A DNA stretch of 64,000 nucleotides, from the NCBI GenBank assembly GCA_022559985.1, contig JAFJTR010000084.1, positions 1-64,000 of the forward strand. The letters run 5' to 3'. The notes beneath the pieces are model-generated. The model did not search any database, was not told the DNA's origin, and saw nothing but the letters and a program-made list of their open reading frames with translations. Source of the DNA: Parastagonospora avenae f. sp. tritici 18332-5 (Eukaryota > Ascomycota > Dothideomycetes > Pleosporales > Phaeosphaeriaceae). Shown piece by piece: positions 1-11,057 of the stretch (position 1 is its first letter; every line of letters starts with the position of its first letter). The position numbers and the translations under genes are program-made.

Positions 1-3000
1 AAGAAAGTTTGTTTTGCACTAGGCTGAGATAGATTCTGGTAGTTTTGGGATGCCGGAGGCGCTGGAGCAAGCGCGCTGGGTGGGCCCAAAGTTGGTGTTT
101 TTACGCCTGGGTGATATCTTAGAGCCACAGTATCATGCCCTTAGCAATGAGAGACGGAGCGAGGGCAATAATAAGACGTTAGCTTGCTTGTTAAATGGTA
201 GGGCTTTAGGTAAGGACAAGAGCCTTGTCGCTGTCTTTATAGCCCTAGATAACTAGCTAGGATTTCTTATAGGGCTAATTAGTAGTCTTACTCTTCACCT
301 TGTTAATGATGCGTAACTTAAAGATACAGATACTACTATAAATCTTAGAGTTATACACTTTAAACTTAAAAACGCTATAAGCAATAAGTGCGTTAATCTT
401 AGTCTAGGTTAACTTCTTAAAGGGCTGCCCTAGTATAGTGATCTTGCCAGTGGATTGTAAGGCTTAAGCAAGGACGAGGTCATCCTGTTCTCGCTGTGTC
501 AGGTGTGCCGCGTAGATAGTTCCTGCAGGGGTGGTTATTGCCTAGAGCAATAGCTTAGGTTTGTTCTTAGATCCCTTAGGTCGACCACGACCTCATCGAG
601 CTAGAGGTTGTTCCAGGACGTAATCACCATCTCTATTAGCGAGGTCGCTGTCGTTCTCCTGCCTATGCAGCTAGGGTGATGCAGCCCCTAGGTACAGTTA
701 GGGGGATGCTTGTCCATCATCGTGGTAGTATGGGTAGACAACAGTAATCTAAAAGGTTGTTAGCTTGCCGTTAATCTTAACAATTGCAGCAGTACTATCC
801 TAGTTTAACCTAAGCAAGGTGTAAGGGCTAGTCTATCCCTTGTTCTCACGCCAGACCTTAACGTCGCTCTGGAGCGGGAGGAGGAGGACCTCAGTGACGT
901 TGGGCCTATTACAGGTTGCTAGCGCATCCTGAACCTGTCTTACAGCCTTAAGCTTGCGTATCTTACTTATAGCTTTGTGTACGGCGATAGCTCGGGCTGC
1001 AATCAACAGGGACGGAGAGGAGGTCTTTGCAAGTCAGGGATATGTCCTAAAGAAGAGGAGGGTTAGGACAAGGCTGTCGGGGCTAGCAGTGTCGTTGACG
1101 GCTTTGACAGCTATCTAGAGCCGGTGCTTAGGTAAGGTAGTAGTGCCTAGTTCACTAGTAATAATCTTAAAGGCACGGCAGATAACTAAGTAGTAGCATT
1201 TAACCTTGCTAATTAAGTTATAAGCTTTAACAGGTACCTCCTTAATAGCTAGGGAGGTTGCGTTGTTAAGAAACTCTTTGCTAATAAAGTTCTTACTAGC
1301 GTTAGTAGTAATTAAGTTAGGAGGTCCTATGTATATGTTAATCTACATAGCTTAGAGGGTATCCTATGTATTCGTGGCCTTTATATTAGTTAGGAAGCGG
1401 GCAGCTTAGAATAAGGTAGCGTCGTCAACAGCATAGAGGACAGGCTTCTAGTTAATATATATAACATCGACGATCACTTAGAAGTTAAAATCTACGTTAT
1501 CCTAGATAGTAAATTTAAAGCGTCTAGGTGCCTTGCTATGCATCTAGCATTAGTAATATAGCTTATTAATCTTAGTAATTACCTCTTTATTAACGTCGTT
1601 GTAACTAGCTTTCTTAAGGACCTTATACATGCGATCTGCCGCTAGGTAACTAAAGCGTTAGTAGAGCTAACGAAGCTTAGTCTTAGTAAGGTAGTAGACA
1701 ACTGTGTTGTAATAGTTAAGAAGCAACTATAGGTGTCCTTACTTGCAGATAACTAAGTACTGTTTACTGTAACAGACAAGGACGTTATCTACGTTATTAA
1801 GATAGATCCTGTGTTTATCTATGTCTGCTAGGCAGAGCAGAAATAGGGTATTTATAGGCATAACAGCAAATAAGATAGTGCTAAACAGTGTCTTAACCTT
1901 AATATCTCTAATAGAGATATACTCTAGATTATCTCTAAACTAGATATAGTAACGTCTGGCAGTTAACGTGTTAATAGCGAGGTGTTAGAGTTGTTGTAGC
2001 GCTATGACCTAGGTCTTGCTAGCAGTTAAGACGCCGGCTGCGCTGGTGTCAGGCATAATGCCTTGGAAGATCTCCGCGCCATATCGGGCGTCAAAGGTAA
2101 ACAGGTGGGTCGCCTCTTAGGCGCCCTTGTCCTTGTACAGATTAATACTAGTAATTGCATAAGTAGTAGCAGCATTGTTAAGTGCAGCAGTAACAACCTA
2201 GCTATTAACAGGTCTATAGGTTAAAGTGTTAAACTAAGACTAGTAAGTCGCGGCGTTGTAGAAGGTATTAAGCTCGTTATTATCTTTATCTAGGCTATTG
2301 TTACTGCTATTATTAATTCCTTTATATAACGTAAGGAAGACGTAGTGGTTAGAGTTAACATTGTCGTAGCTTTAAGCGTAAGTCTAGAATCGTTGACGTA
2401 ACTAGGCGCGCTCCTTAATAGAGTAACAGGTTAACTAACAGCCTGTCTTTCTACACACAAAGCACTTCTTGTTCTGCAGTGTATAGTTGCTACAACCTTA
2501 ACAGTAGTAATTGCCGCCTTATTAGTTGTTATTGAGGCGGCGGTTGCAGTAAGGGTATGAGTCACGACCTTTGTCCAGGTAGTTGTAACGCGCGTTCTAG
2601 TTGTAGCAGCAGTCAGTATAGAAGGCGCAGTCACTGTCAGTTGACGGTGGGGAGTAGGATAGATATTGCTGAGTGGGATAGCATCGCGACTAGATACTGA
2701 TTGCGCTCTAAAGCTCTGAGGCAACTGCCTTAAAGGTTGCTACTAGTCTCACGAGAACTTAAGAGCATGCTAGTACTTCTTAATATGCGCATACTAGTTA
2801 CCCTGCTAAGTTAAGCTCGTTTGTGGTTTCGTAGTTCTAGGTAAGGCCAGAGTACGTCTTCTAGAGGCAGTTAATAGTAATCTTAAGACACTATAGGAGA
2901 GTCTTATCTAGGTTAGTAATAATAATATCCTTTAGCATAATAGATCTCTACTTGTTAAGGAAGTGCTATTAGTTCTTAGAGGTATAAAAGTATGCTTAGG

Positions 3001-3739
3001 TTTGTTTGCAAAGTTTAATAAAGGTAAGTCTCTTGCTAGTAAGATGTTAGTAGTAGTATATCTGTGCCTTGCCTTGCAGCATAGTGCTAAAGGCAGCAGG
3101 GTATTGCGCTATAGTGACGCTAGCTTTTATATAAAGGTTATTAAAGATGTTAAGCTTAAGGTTAAAGACGTCGTAGAGGTCTCTAATGAACCTAAGCTTG
3201 TCGTTGTACAGCTTGCTAAGGTCAGTAAGGGCGCGTACACTATGTAGTTGCGCGTTCGCAGGCGGAGGGGGGGGAGTAGCTGGCCGGGAGCCTGTGGATC
3301 GGTTCAATTTCCTTATTCCCATCTGTCGACACTTGAAGTTCAGGTTAACTATAGCAAGGGCGAGCTCCTTTTCTAGCTATACTAGGCAGGTGTCGACCGT
3401 AAGCATAGCAAATAACTGCTTAGTAATTGTCTCCTTAGCATTAAGTAGGAGATAAACTCTGCGTGCCTAGAAGAGCTCCTTTAGTGCTTTTAAGATCTTC
3501 TAGTTAGAGGCGCTAAGCAGTTCTATTAACTATTCTCTAAATTGCTCTTTAAACTCTATAAGGAGGAAGTTGTTAAACTAGCTGTTATCTTTAATTATTA
3601 TTATCTAGTCTAGAATAGCAGTATTAACGTGCTAGGTATTGATATCAACGTTAACAAGGCTATACTTAACTTCAGTATAGTTAAGGCTGTATAGCTTGCT
3701 AAACTATGTTCAGTCCTGTACACTCTTGTAGGTCGACAT
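1..3739 (-). mobile_element. RIP-degraded Ty1/copia retrotransposon, gag to start of RT (cut by left edge)
   Basis: Read on the minus strand with stops ignored, a copia polyprotein is visible in the expected order. It starts at an ATG at 3739 with gag. A CxxC-type zinc knuckle lies near 2465-2400 (KCFVCRKTGC followed by a stop). A protease motif DTSA lies at 2050-2040. The integrase core runs from about 1900 to 1000, a GRGRPKGSKNK AT-hook-like linker lies near 600-570, and the N-terminal reverse transcriptase (SPTIQ-ASQRLIIALAPSL) lies near 200-130 and runs off the window. Stops are almost all TAG or TAA where the family has Trp or Gln, as expected from C:G to T:A damage. Integrase catalytic positions are changed to Asn and Lys. 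This is a dead copy. Known from family: gag-PR-IN-RT order defines Ty1/copia. Its 5' LTR cannot be delimited here. Confidence 0.85.
1000..1900 (-). pseudogene. copia integrase core with altered DDE residues
   Basis: The minus strand reads AVDDAT near 1430-1416 (first catalytic Asp kept). It then reads GPPNLITTNASKNF near 1325-1290, where the family has Asp at the position now read as Asn (codon near 1303-1301). It then reads VPVKAYN...SKVKCYY near 1235-1190, where the family Glu before the RYH segment is now Lys (codon near 1202-1200). Both changes are G to A on the coding strand. Stops replace Trp in the segment between the first and second motifs. The comparison with the family is from memory of fungal copia integrases, so an alignment would be needed to fix exact columns. 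Confidence 0.7.
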
Positions 3740-5149
3740 TGCGCAGGGTAGGGGTAGACAAGGAGTAGCCTGTGGTTGGTGAGAATGCGTGGTAGACGCA
3801 GACCCTTGTCAGCGCCAGGCCTTAGTAGGTCTAGTGTGGTGTCGGGAATCCTTCAGATTCGTCAGGCGGTTACGGATCCTTGGTAGGATAGTACTGCCAG
3901 GGAGATCTGTACTTCGCGCTTAGTCGGTGATACCTAGGCCTTAGTAGGTTAGGTAATGCTGATTAAGCCGCTTCTTTACTAGAGGTAAAACCTAGGTAAG
4001 CTACCTCTCTGCACGCAGTATATCTTGCTAATCTGTAGTTTCATTAACTACTAATTAGTGTTAATACAGCAAAGGTAAGGTTAAATTAAGTAACAGTCGT
4101 TGCAACGAGTTAAGGTAGATAATTTATTAATTCTTAGAGGTAGGCTGCAGCTTGCGTACGAACTGAATCCCACCCCACAGCACGGGCCACACACGTGGTC
4201 ACGTGCTCGTCACGTACCTACGGTGGCCCGAAACCAAGAGCAACCAACAGCTGGTTCTAGTTTGTTCACGTGGAATCTGGGATAAATCTTAGCGTCTAGT
4301 AGTAGCTTAAGTATATACGTTACTAGTCTGTTCTGTTTTAAAATTAAAAACAGTCTAACTTTAACGTGGTTAAGTCCTTTGCTTAGTTATTTCGTGCGTA
4401 GATTTTTTGTGTGCAAATACACTTTATCCCCTTTTTTAAGCTAAGGTGCTGTTTTTCTTTTCTTGTTGACTTTTTTTTTATATCGTTTACATTGTACTAC
4501 CTATTGCTAGCATACATACAATGAAGCTCATGCAGTCCTAGGGACTATAGAGCGCTGCGCATGCCTCGCTAATCCCTCTTTCCTAGGGTCCACGCTTAGT
4601 GCTATCAGCTGCAGTCTTTTACCTGCGTTGTGCATTTCTGCCTATCCTCTCTTTCTGCCTTTCTTTGCAATTTTGACGTTGTTGCTAGCCCTTATAGGGC
4701 TCCTGCTGCCTACAGCTACCTAGCTATACTAATCTCTGTTTTCTTTAGAAAGTCTATTAAAGTAGCACTTCCTTTTATAGTACTAAATAATTGTTATAGC
4801 TTAATAGTAGGCATATCTAGCCCTTTTAGCATCCTTTTTTGCTCCTTTATATAATGCTTGCATTATAGAAGAAGGTGTTCTAGCGTCTGCAATGCTCTGC
4901 AGTTACTAAAGCATTCTCCTTTATTATCCTTACCTATCGCTCTAGAAAATTGCTTAAAGAAGCCCTTTCCTAGCTTAAGCTAGTAGTAGGCAGCTAGCAC
5001 CCTCTTAGGGCCAGAGAGCAGCTGCATCTTGTACGCGACTTTAGGTCTTTCCTAGGTAGCCCTGCTATAGGCCCTGCCTTTCTCTGCAGGCCTAGCATCT
5101 TTCCACTCTTGCTTCTATCTTGCTAGGATCTTCTCTTTTAGCCTTTCTC

Positions 5150-5620
5150 TTAAGATAGCTTAGAGAAGTAATAAGGTCCTTTGTTATCCGCTTAAGGCCT
5201 GCCTTAGCTAGCCTATCTGCATGTTTGTTGCCTTAGATTTCTCTATGTCCTGGCACCCAGGATATAGAGACTTTGTTCTGCCTAGATAGCTGCTTATACA
5301 GCTCTATAATCTTATAATAAACTCTTTAGCTACTTATAAGAGAGATTTTCTATAGTCTTTTTAGAGCAGCCTAGCTGTCTATAAAGACGTGTATCTCCTC
5401 TCTCTATGGTTCTTAACATAGGTTTCTAAGAGCTTAATAGGCTGCAATAAGCTCTGCATCTATAATCATTAGTTTCTCTCCTAGGCTAAAGTTTTTTGCC
5501 TAGAGGTATTTTTCCTATATAGACACTTAACAATAGCCTGCTGCTACTTCTTCATCTATCTTAGAGCTATCTGTGTATAGTAGAATAGGTGCTTTAGCCT
5601 TATTTCTAAGACCTAGAAGC
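5150..5620 (-). pseudogene. LINE RNase H domain remnant
   Basis: The segment reads ILLYTDSSKIDEEVAAGYC on the minus strand (first catalytic Asp region), then IDAELIAAY (Glu region), then HVFIDS (second Asp) and WVPGHREI-stop-GNKHADRLA (final Asp region). This is the standard RNase H motif order. Several in-frame stops interrupt it. It confirms that the element is a LINE of the type with an RNase H domain after the RT. Confidence 0.75.
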
Positions 5621-6049
5621 CACTATTTGTGAATTTCTGCAGTTTCAGACTTGCTGCTCTTAGAGATGGAGATAGTAGCGTAGGCAGAGTCAGGTTTGCT
5701 CCACAGCTTTGCTAGTAGGATAGAGATTTCTTTAACGTTGCTGTATCCTTATATTTATGCTGCTAACTCCCTTAGCTGCGTAGATATGCAGAGTTGTTTC
5801 TAGCGTAGGATTGCTCTCCTAATAGGATAGCTCTTTGCAAAAGATAGGGTCCTAATAGTATACTGTTAGCAGAGCTTTTCTGCTTAAAGGTAAAGAGGTA
5901 GAATTGCAGCTTTAATCTCTATAGCTTGCGTTAGGGATCCTTTAAAGGCTTCTAGGATTTAACGTAGAGCTGAGTTTTATAGTTATTAGTATTCTTAAAG
6001 CAGTAACTGCTTTCTTTTTCCCTACTACAGCTGCACTCTATAGTCTGCA

Positions 6050-7300
6050 ATAGAGGAGACATATGCTATATGGAGCTGTCTTGTGGCCTGTGTACTAAGG
6101 CCTTGCTGTGTATTGCCTAGCCTCTGTAGGCGATGAAAGACCTGCTGCGCTACTGCAACCTTTGTCTGTACGTGCCTTTTAAAGGATAGCTTATTGTCTA
6201 GAAAGAAACCTAGCTAGCGCACGCAATTGCTTGGCTGCATTAGGCTTTCTTCTACCTGCATAGGCTTTGCCTTAATTTCTCTTTTGCAGCTAGCATAGAG
6301 CAGCTCTGTCTTCTCTAAATTAAACTTAATTACGTTTTCCTTAGCTTCCTGCAGTATAGCTTTTGCTGCTTTCTCTAGTACTTGCTTTAGTGTTATTATA
6401 GACTTTGCGCTTGCTCTAATGCAGATGTTATTAATATAGGAGAAAGTAAAGGTATCTGGCCTTGTTTTGCAGATGTCTCAGATATAGAGAAGAAAGAGGA
6501 TTAGCAAGATTAGTAATCCTTGCAGTATGCCTATCTCTATGCTCTGTAGTAGCTAAGTCTTGCTGTTAAATTTCAGCTGTATAGAGCGCTAAGAGAGGAA
6601 AAAGCTAATCTATCTAATAAGGGCTAGAGAAAGCTTAAGTTTCTTGCATATAGCTAGAAGCTGATTTGCTAATACGTAGTTAAAAGCTTCTTTTACATCT
6701 ACAAATAGTAGCGCAGTAGTATGCTTCTTTTTCTATGCCTCCTGAACTTTTAACTGCAGGAGCAGACAAGCGTCTAGAGCAGATTTTTGCTTTCTCCCCC
6801 CTATCTGTGTCTGCTGCAGCAGATCTCCAGTTTCTGCTAGATAGCTAAGCCTTGTAGCTAGGATCTTTTTAAAGGCTTTGCCTAGGCAGTTAAGCAGAGA
6901 GATAACTCTATAGGCCTTAGAGAGAGAGTAGTCCTTCTTGTTTGCTTTTAGTAATATTATCCCTATTGCTTCTCTCTAGCCTCTTAAGTAATAGCCTGCT
7001 GCAAAAAGAGCTCTGTAGAGGAGGTAGAAAGCTTTGCTTTCTGCGTTATAGGCTCTGCGCAGGATAGCAAAAGAGAGTTAATCTGTGCCTAGTGCTTTAG
7101 TAAGCGAGCTAGTAAAAATAGCATTATACACCTCTATCTCCCCTAGCTCTTTAAGCTAGTCTTAGTTACCTTGTTTGTAGTTGCTCTATTATAGGCGTGT
7201 ATTTATGCTAGGAAGGCTTAAGAACAGAGTAGTTATAAAAGCAGTGCACTGCTCCTTAAAGTCTATAGCAGTTCTTGTCTCTCCTTGCTATTAGTACTTT
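6050..7300 (-). pseudogene. LINE reverse transcriptase domain, catalytic YxDD lost
   Basis: The RT palm motif reads Y-I-N-N (plus-strand positions about 6440-6425) instead of the family Y-V-D-D or Y-x-D-D. Each change can be explained by G to A on the coding strand (GAT/GAC to AAT/AAC, GTx to ATx). Upstream, the GxPQG-type motif is still readable as GILQG. In-frame TAG and TAA stops occur throughout. The domain cannot be catalytically active. Confidence 0.75.
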
Positions 7301-8869
7301 AGCTTAGGGATAAGCCTAGTAGTCCTTTGCTTTATATAGCTTAGGGCTTTAAAGATATCTTTGCCTTTAGCCTTCTGCAAGAAGCTATCCTAGTAACTAG
7401 CTTTTGCTGCTTTAACTGCCTATAAGTATTATTCTCTTCTAGCCTTTGCTCTTCTTGCGTTTGTGAGCGTAGGAAACTCTTGCTGCACGCGCATTGCTCT
7501 GCTTGCCTGCTTTCTCTGCTCTGCGAGATCTTTGCTCTACTAAGGCTTAGATCTTTTATAGCGTCTTGCTTTTAGGATAGCTTATTTTGCAGCCTCTTAG
7601 ATGCTCTGCGTAAGCAGATTTACAGCGCTGTCTAGGTCCTTTTGTAGCTGTTCTAGGAGAGATAGGCTATTAAGCTCTAACTTGTCTATATTAGCATTTA
7701 TAGCCTCTAGCATCTGCATAAGGTTTGTGCTTGCTACTTGCTCTTTTAGAGCTGCTGCAAATTCCCCCTAGTCTGCCTTATCTAGCGCGTAGGGTCTGTT
7801 CTGTAGAGGGTTAATAGGTCGCTCTGTGTATCTTATGTAGCAGGAGAAGCTAATTATATTTAGTAGCTTGCAGCTGTAAGCTTCTAGCTAGCTAGCTAGG
7901 TGCTGTGCCTCCTAATTTAGGTTCTATATTGCAGTGTTCTACAGAAAGTAGTAGCTATTAAAATCGCCTGCAATAAGGAAAGGCAATGTAAGCTAGAGGC
8001 GTAGAAGCGCTTATTCTACTGTCCTTACTCCTTGTTATTAAGAGGTAGAGTCTTCTGCAAGTTTCTTTTCGTTATAGATATTTAGGAGCAGAAAGCGCTC
8101 TGTAGGCCCTGAGATTTCTAGTACTAGGAGATCGTTGTCTGTACTAAGGCTATCTCTTTGCTTATACTTAATAGCAGCTTCTATGCAGATATAGGTAGCT
8201 GTTCTAAGCCTCTTGTCTAATTTAGGTAAGACTAGAGAGTAGGACAGATGTAGAAAAGATAACTATATGCCTTCTCTACTATCTAGCTATACACTAGGCT
8301 CCTATATAAGGACTATATCTGTCCTTTTTGCAAAGGCAAGCTCTAAGAGAGTTTATTGCACTTCTTATCTCTTTCTTATATTATATTGCAGAAAAGAGAG
8401 CTCTTCTGCTATCTTAGTAGTAGTGCTACTATCTAAGATATCCTTGCTTTTATATTGTTCTTCTTATTATTCTAATATAGAGAAGAAGTAAGAGGATTAG
8501 TAGTAGCAAGGTAAGAGCACTGCCTGCTTATAGCAATATGCTCTCCTTAGCAGTTAATACAGCAGGGCCTTTAGTGCTTGCAAAGCCTTCCTATAAGCTT
8601 GCAGTCTTTGTAGCTAGCGTGATCTTTTATATAGTGCGTCTCTATACAAAGCTTACAACCTTTACCTCTGCATATCTCTTTATTATAGCCTAGTTTAAAG
8701 CAGTTCTAGCACTGTATTCTTAGCAAGATGTTATAGTGCTTTGCTAGGTACACTTGTCTTTCTGCAATGCTAAGCTGCCTTTGTGCTAGCAACCTTTGTT
8801 GTTCTTCTTTACTGCCTACTCTAAACACTAACACCGGCTATCTAATTGTTAGCTACTTGATAAGGTTTT

Positions 8870-9027
8870 AACATGAGGGTGTCAGATAGCAGGTTTCGCG
8901 CGTTACTGTCTTCACGATTAGGGATAGTCGAGTAACACAAAGCTCGGGTGTAACAACACGAAGAAAAACAGAACACGTAGGAGGAACACAGCAGACAGGA
9001 CAATTAATCAAGACTTCATCCTATCTA
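8870..9027. other. Junction between repeat block and unique sequence
   Basis: Base composition changes from TAG/CTA-rich repeat to normal sequence. The stretch contains the word TGTCAGATAGCAGG and, further on, TGTAACAACACG. These could be the edge of a solo or split LTR, but no paired copy is visible in the window. No gene is seen here; the downstream peroxidase stop codon is at 9028. Confidence 0.3.
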
Positions 9028-10684
9028 TCAAATCTGACACAAATCTGACACAAGTACTTGGCCTCGCATCTCGACTTTGAGAGTGATGAGCCCAGTGGAG
9101 TCGCTCTCCAACCCTGCATTAGCAGTGCAGAGTGTGTATTGCTGAACATTGCTCTTTGGTTGACCTGGGGTAAGTTCCGTCCTCTTGATTAACGGCGTCA
9201 ACATGCCATGCTGCGGAACGACCGTCGCAATTCGTAGCGAAACGTCTGCACAGGTGTATGGAGGTAACATAGCGACAGTAATATTAAAGTTGTCATCGAC
9301 TAATGTTATCCAGAGCGATACTACAAAAGCTGTACCACTGATTGCGAAGGATTGCGCCGCAAAAGTCGCAGATTCGACAGAGATTGAAGTCGCGCTCCAT
9401 ATGTCTGGGCTGGACGCTGAGAAGGGGAAGTATGTCGTTTTACCGTAACGATCCCCATCTCGACCGAAGGTTAAGCTGCCAATTGCCGTCTCCGGAAGCA
9501 ACTCGCTGGTGTAGTTGGATACACGGAAACACAATGAGGGCGGTGGCGAATCACCAGCCGCAGTGAGTATTCTAAACTTGCTGGATAGCTTCAACTTCCC
9601 ATATGCATCGAAGTCGAAGGTAACGTTGATTGGCATCACGGCTAAGGCTTCGATGACAGGCCCGAGTTGGACGCCCGCGGGGACCGTGTTCATCATGCGA
9701 CTGAACAAATCGACACAAGTGTCGAGGAAGGCATCTCCTTGAGTAAACAGAGCATGCATAGTTGCATTTTGGTCACTCTCATACAGTCGAAGATCTGAAC
9801 GAGTGGTTACGTTGTTCGATATCACCAGCGGTCCGCCTCTCTCCCCTGTTCCGTTGATATATTCGCCCAATACTGCCAGGTCGAAAGCACCACGCGTGCT
9901 ATAGAAGTTGCTGCCACCATTCGTGTTATTAGGGGTGACGGCAGTATCCTCGACCACATCAGGAAACCCTCCCTAGGATGATTAGTAAAGGAAGCCGTAT
10001 CGATGAAGCTTACCCACATGATGCACAGATCCCATGGTATGCCCACATGCAGTCAAACCTATGGAATCGACTTTGTCGAACCCTGCGCGCTCAAAAAAGA
10101 CTAAAGTCTCTTCCAGGCTCGTCTCTGGAGCGGGCACGCCAGTCGTAGAGCCTGCTGATGTAGCATCAATACGGTCCGCACGATAGGGAAGATTCCGACC
10201 ACCACAGAGATTGTTGGACATGGCGGTTCGGATGGCAACAAGATCAGCCACTATAACACCGTCAGCACCTTACCACATTTCCCCGTTAGACTTGTTTACT
10301 GGACACGGCATCGTTCACAAACGGCCTCTAGAATGTGAAGCTATCGTTGAAGGCACTACCAAAGTTCTCGCTGCGTGCGGTTTCGAAACCAATGCTCGCA
10401 TCAACACCACCTGTTCCTGCACTGACATTTGCAGGGACAAAGTCATGGAACAGCACTTGCATCCATTGTGCAGCAGTCGTGCGGCCACTGTTGAGCGCGG
10501 CCGTTCCTGTCTGTGTGACATAGTTCGTGCAAGGGGTGATGGCAGAAGAAAATTTTGAAGCCTATGCACCCCAGTTGTCAACCAGGATATGCTCGAGAAG
10601 ATGGGTTTGCACGTCTGGGTAATAGAAGGCTGCTTCGGAGCCAGCCAACAAGGATACAACAACGAGGTTCGTAGATAGAAGCAT
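9028..10684 (-). pseudogene. Secreted fungal heme peroxidase, two in-frame TAG stops
   Basis: Exons 10684-10300, 10250-10018 and 9972-9028 join to a 520-codon frame. The first intron is 49 bases and its removal restores ATG in VSMADL. The second has a GTGGGT donor and a TACTAAT-like branch site. The frame shows a signal-like N-terminus (MLLSTNLVVVSLLAG), the distal heme segment R-T-T-A-A-Q-W-M-Q-V-L-F-H-D-F, the GTGGVDASIGFE calcium/heme loop and the proximal His in TACGHTMGSVHHGGFPD. These are hallmarks of the plant/fungal (class II-like) heme peroxidase fold. A C-terminal extension of about 200 residues follows. TAG stops lie at 10564-10562 and 10330-10328, both inside conserved blocks. A 51-base in-frame intron could remove the first, but it would delete conserved residues and lacks a good donor; the second has no escape. 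The gene lies within 2 kb of RIP-damaged repeats, so I infer a recent pseudogene. Confidence 0.75.
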
Positions 10685-11057
10685 CGCGATTTAATTTGAC
10701 TCAATACAGAGACATGCACATTCACGACACTAGAGAAGTCATTTAGTCTTATAGGAGTGGAATGTCCCAACCGCACTAAGTATCCCGGATCGAGCACGTT
10801 TCCCAGCTTGAAAGGAATGCCACTCGACGCGACGTTCGTTCGCAAGCGTGAGGCCGGCTAAAGCAGTAGGGCTGATCGCGTATTGATGCAGCACAACACC
10901 CGGTGCAGTATGCACTGTAAGCCGCACAAAGACATGCGACTACAACATGTCAGCACCAATCAAGGGCTGGAGATGAGGCCACAATGCCTGTGATTGAGCC
11001 TCGATTGGTGTCGTTTACGGGCGGGGTGAGAAAATGACCAACGATTACATAAGGGTG
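10685..11057. other. Intergenic, upstream of the peroxidase pseudogene
   Basis: This is 373 bases between the peroxidase start and the stop codon of the cupin-like gene, both on the minus strand. It should hold the peroxidase promoter. A short open frame at 10927-10739 on the minus strand has no recognisable motif, and I do not call it a gene. Confidence 0.5.

Larger units (their letters stand above)
4470..8850 (-). mobile_element. RIP-degraded Tad-like LINE retrotransposon
   Basis: On the minus strand, ignoring stops, the parts of a fungal Tad-clade LINE follow each other. CCHC gag knuckles lie near 8790-8530 (for example CINC-stop-GEH...C). An exonuclease-endonuclease-phosphatase endonuclease lies near 8250-7850, with LIAGDFNSYYF matching the GDFN motif. 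A reverse transcriptase lies near 7300-6050, with ILQGLLILLILFLLYI and then SYINNICI where the family has Y-x-DD. An RNase H domain lies near 5600-5150, with WVPGHREI-stop-GNKHADRLAKAG. A run of T at 4471-4480 on the plus strand could be the poly(A) end. The 5' end is placed where stop-rich TAG/CTA-dense sequence gives way to normal sequence, about 8850. Both boundaries are approximate. No intact ORF remains. Confidence 0.85.

Noticed and set aside
2431..2724. Minus-strand open frame of 97 codons in the repeat block
   Set aside because: It overlaps the copia gag region in another frame than the zinc-knuckle reading and is Thr/Val-rich without motif; a chance frame in degraded sequence.
3186..3455. 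Plus-strand frame with a Gly run
   Set aside because: It is the complement of the copia gag segment that encodes a proline run on the minus strand; a shadow frame.
4100..4285. Plus-strand short frame in the less mutated CACGTG-rich stretch
   Set aside because: 61 codons, no motif, and it lies in the leader/LTR zone of the copia element.
1..8850. Stop-codon reassignment (TAG read as Trp or Gln)
   Set aside because: Genes in the rest of the window use TAG as a normal stop (for example QCR8, BIM1, SEC39), and catalytic residues in the repeat block are also damaged, so mutation is the simpler account.
10513..10563. A 51-base intron that would remove the first TAG in the peroxidase
   Set aside because: A GT...AG pair exists nearby (GTGCAA donor), but it lacks the GTNNGT consensus, would delete a conserved helix and does not solve the second TAG.
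10315..10845. Minus-strand 176-codon frame over the peroxidase
   Set aside because: It is out of frame with the peroxidase motifs; the correct frame reads the distal heme helix.
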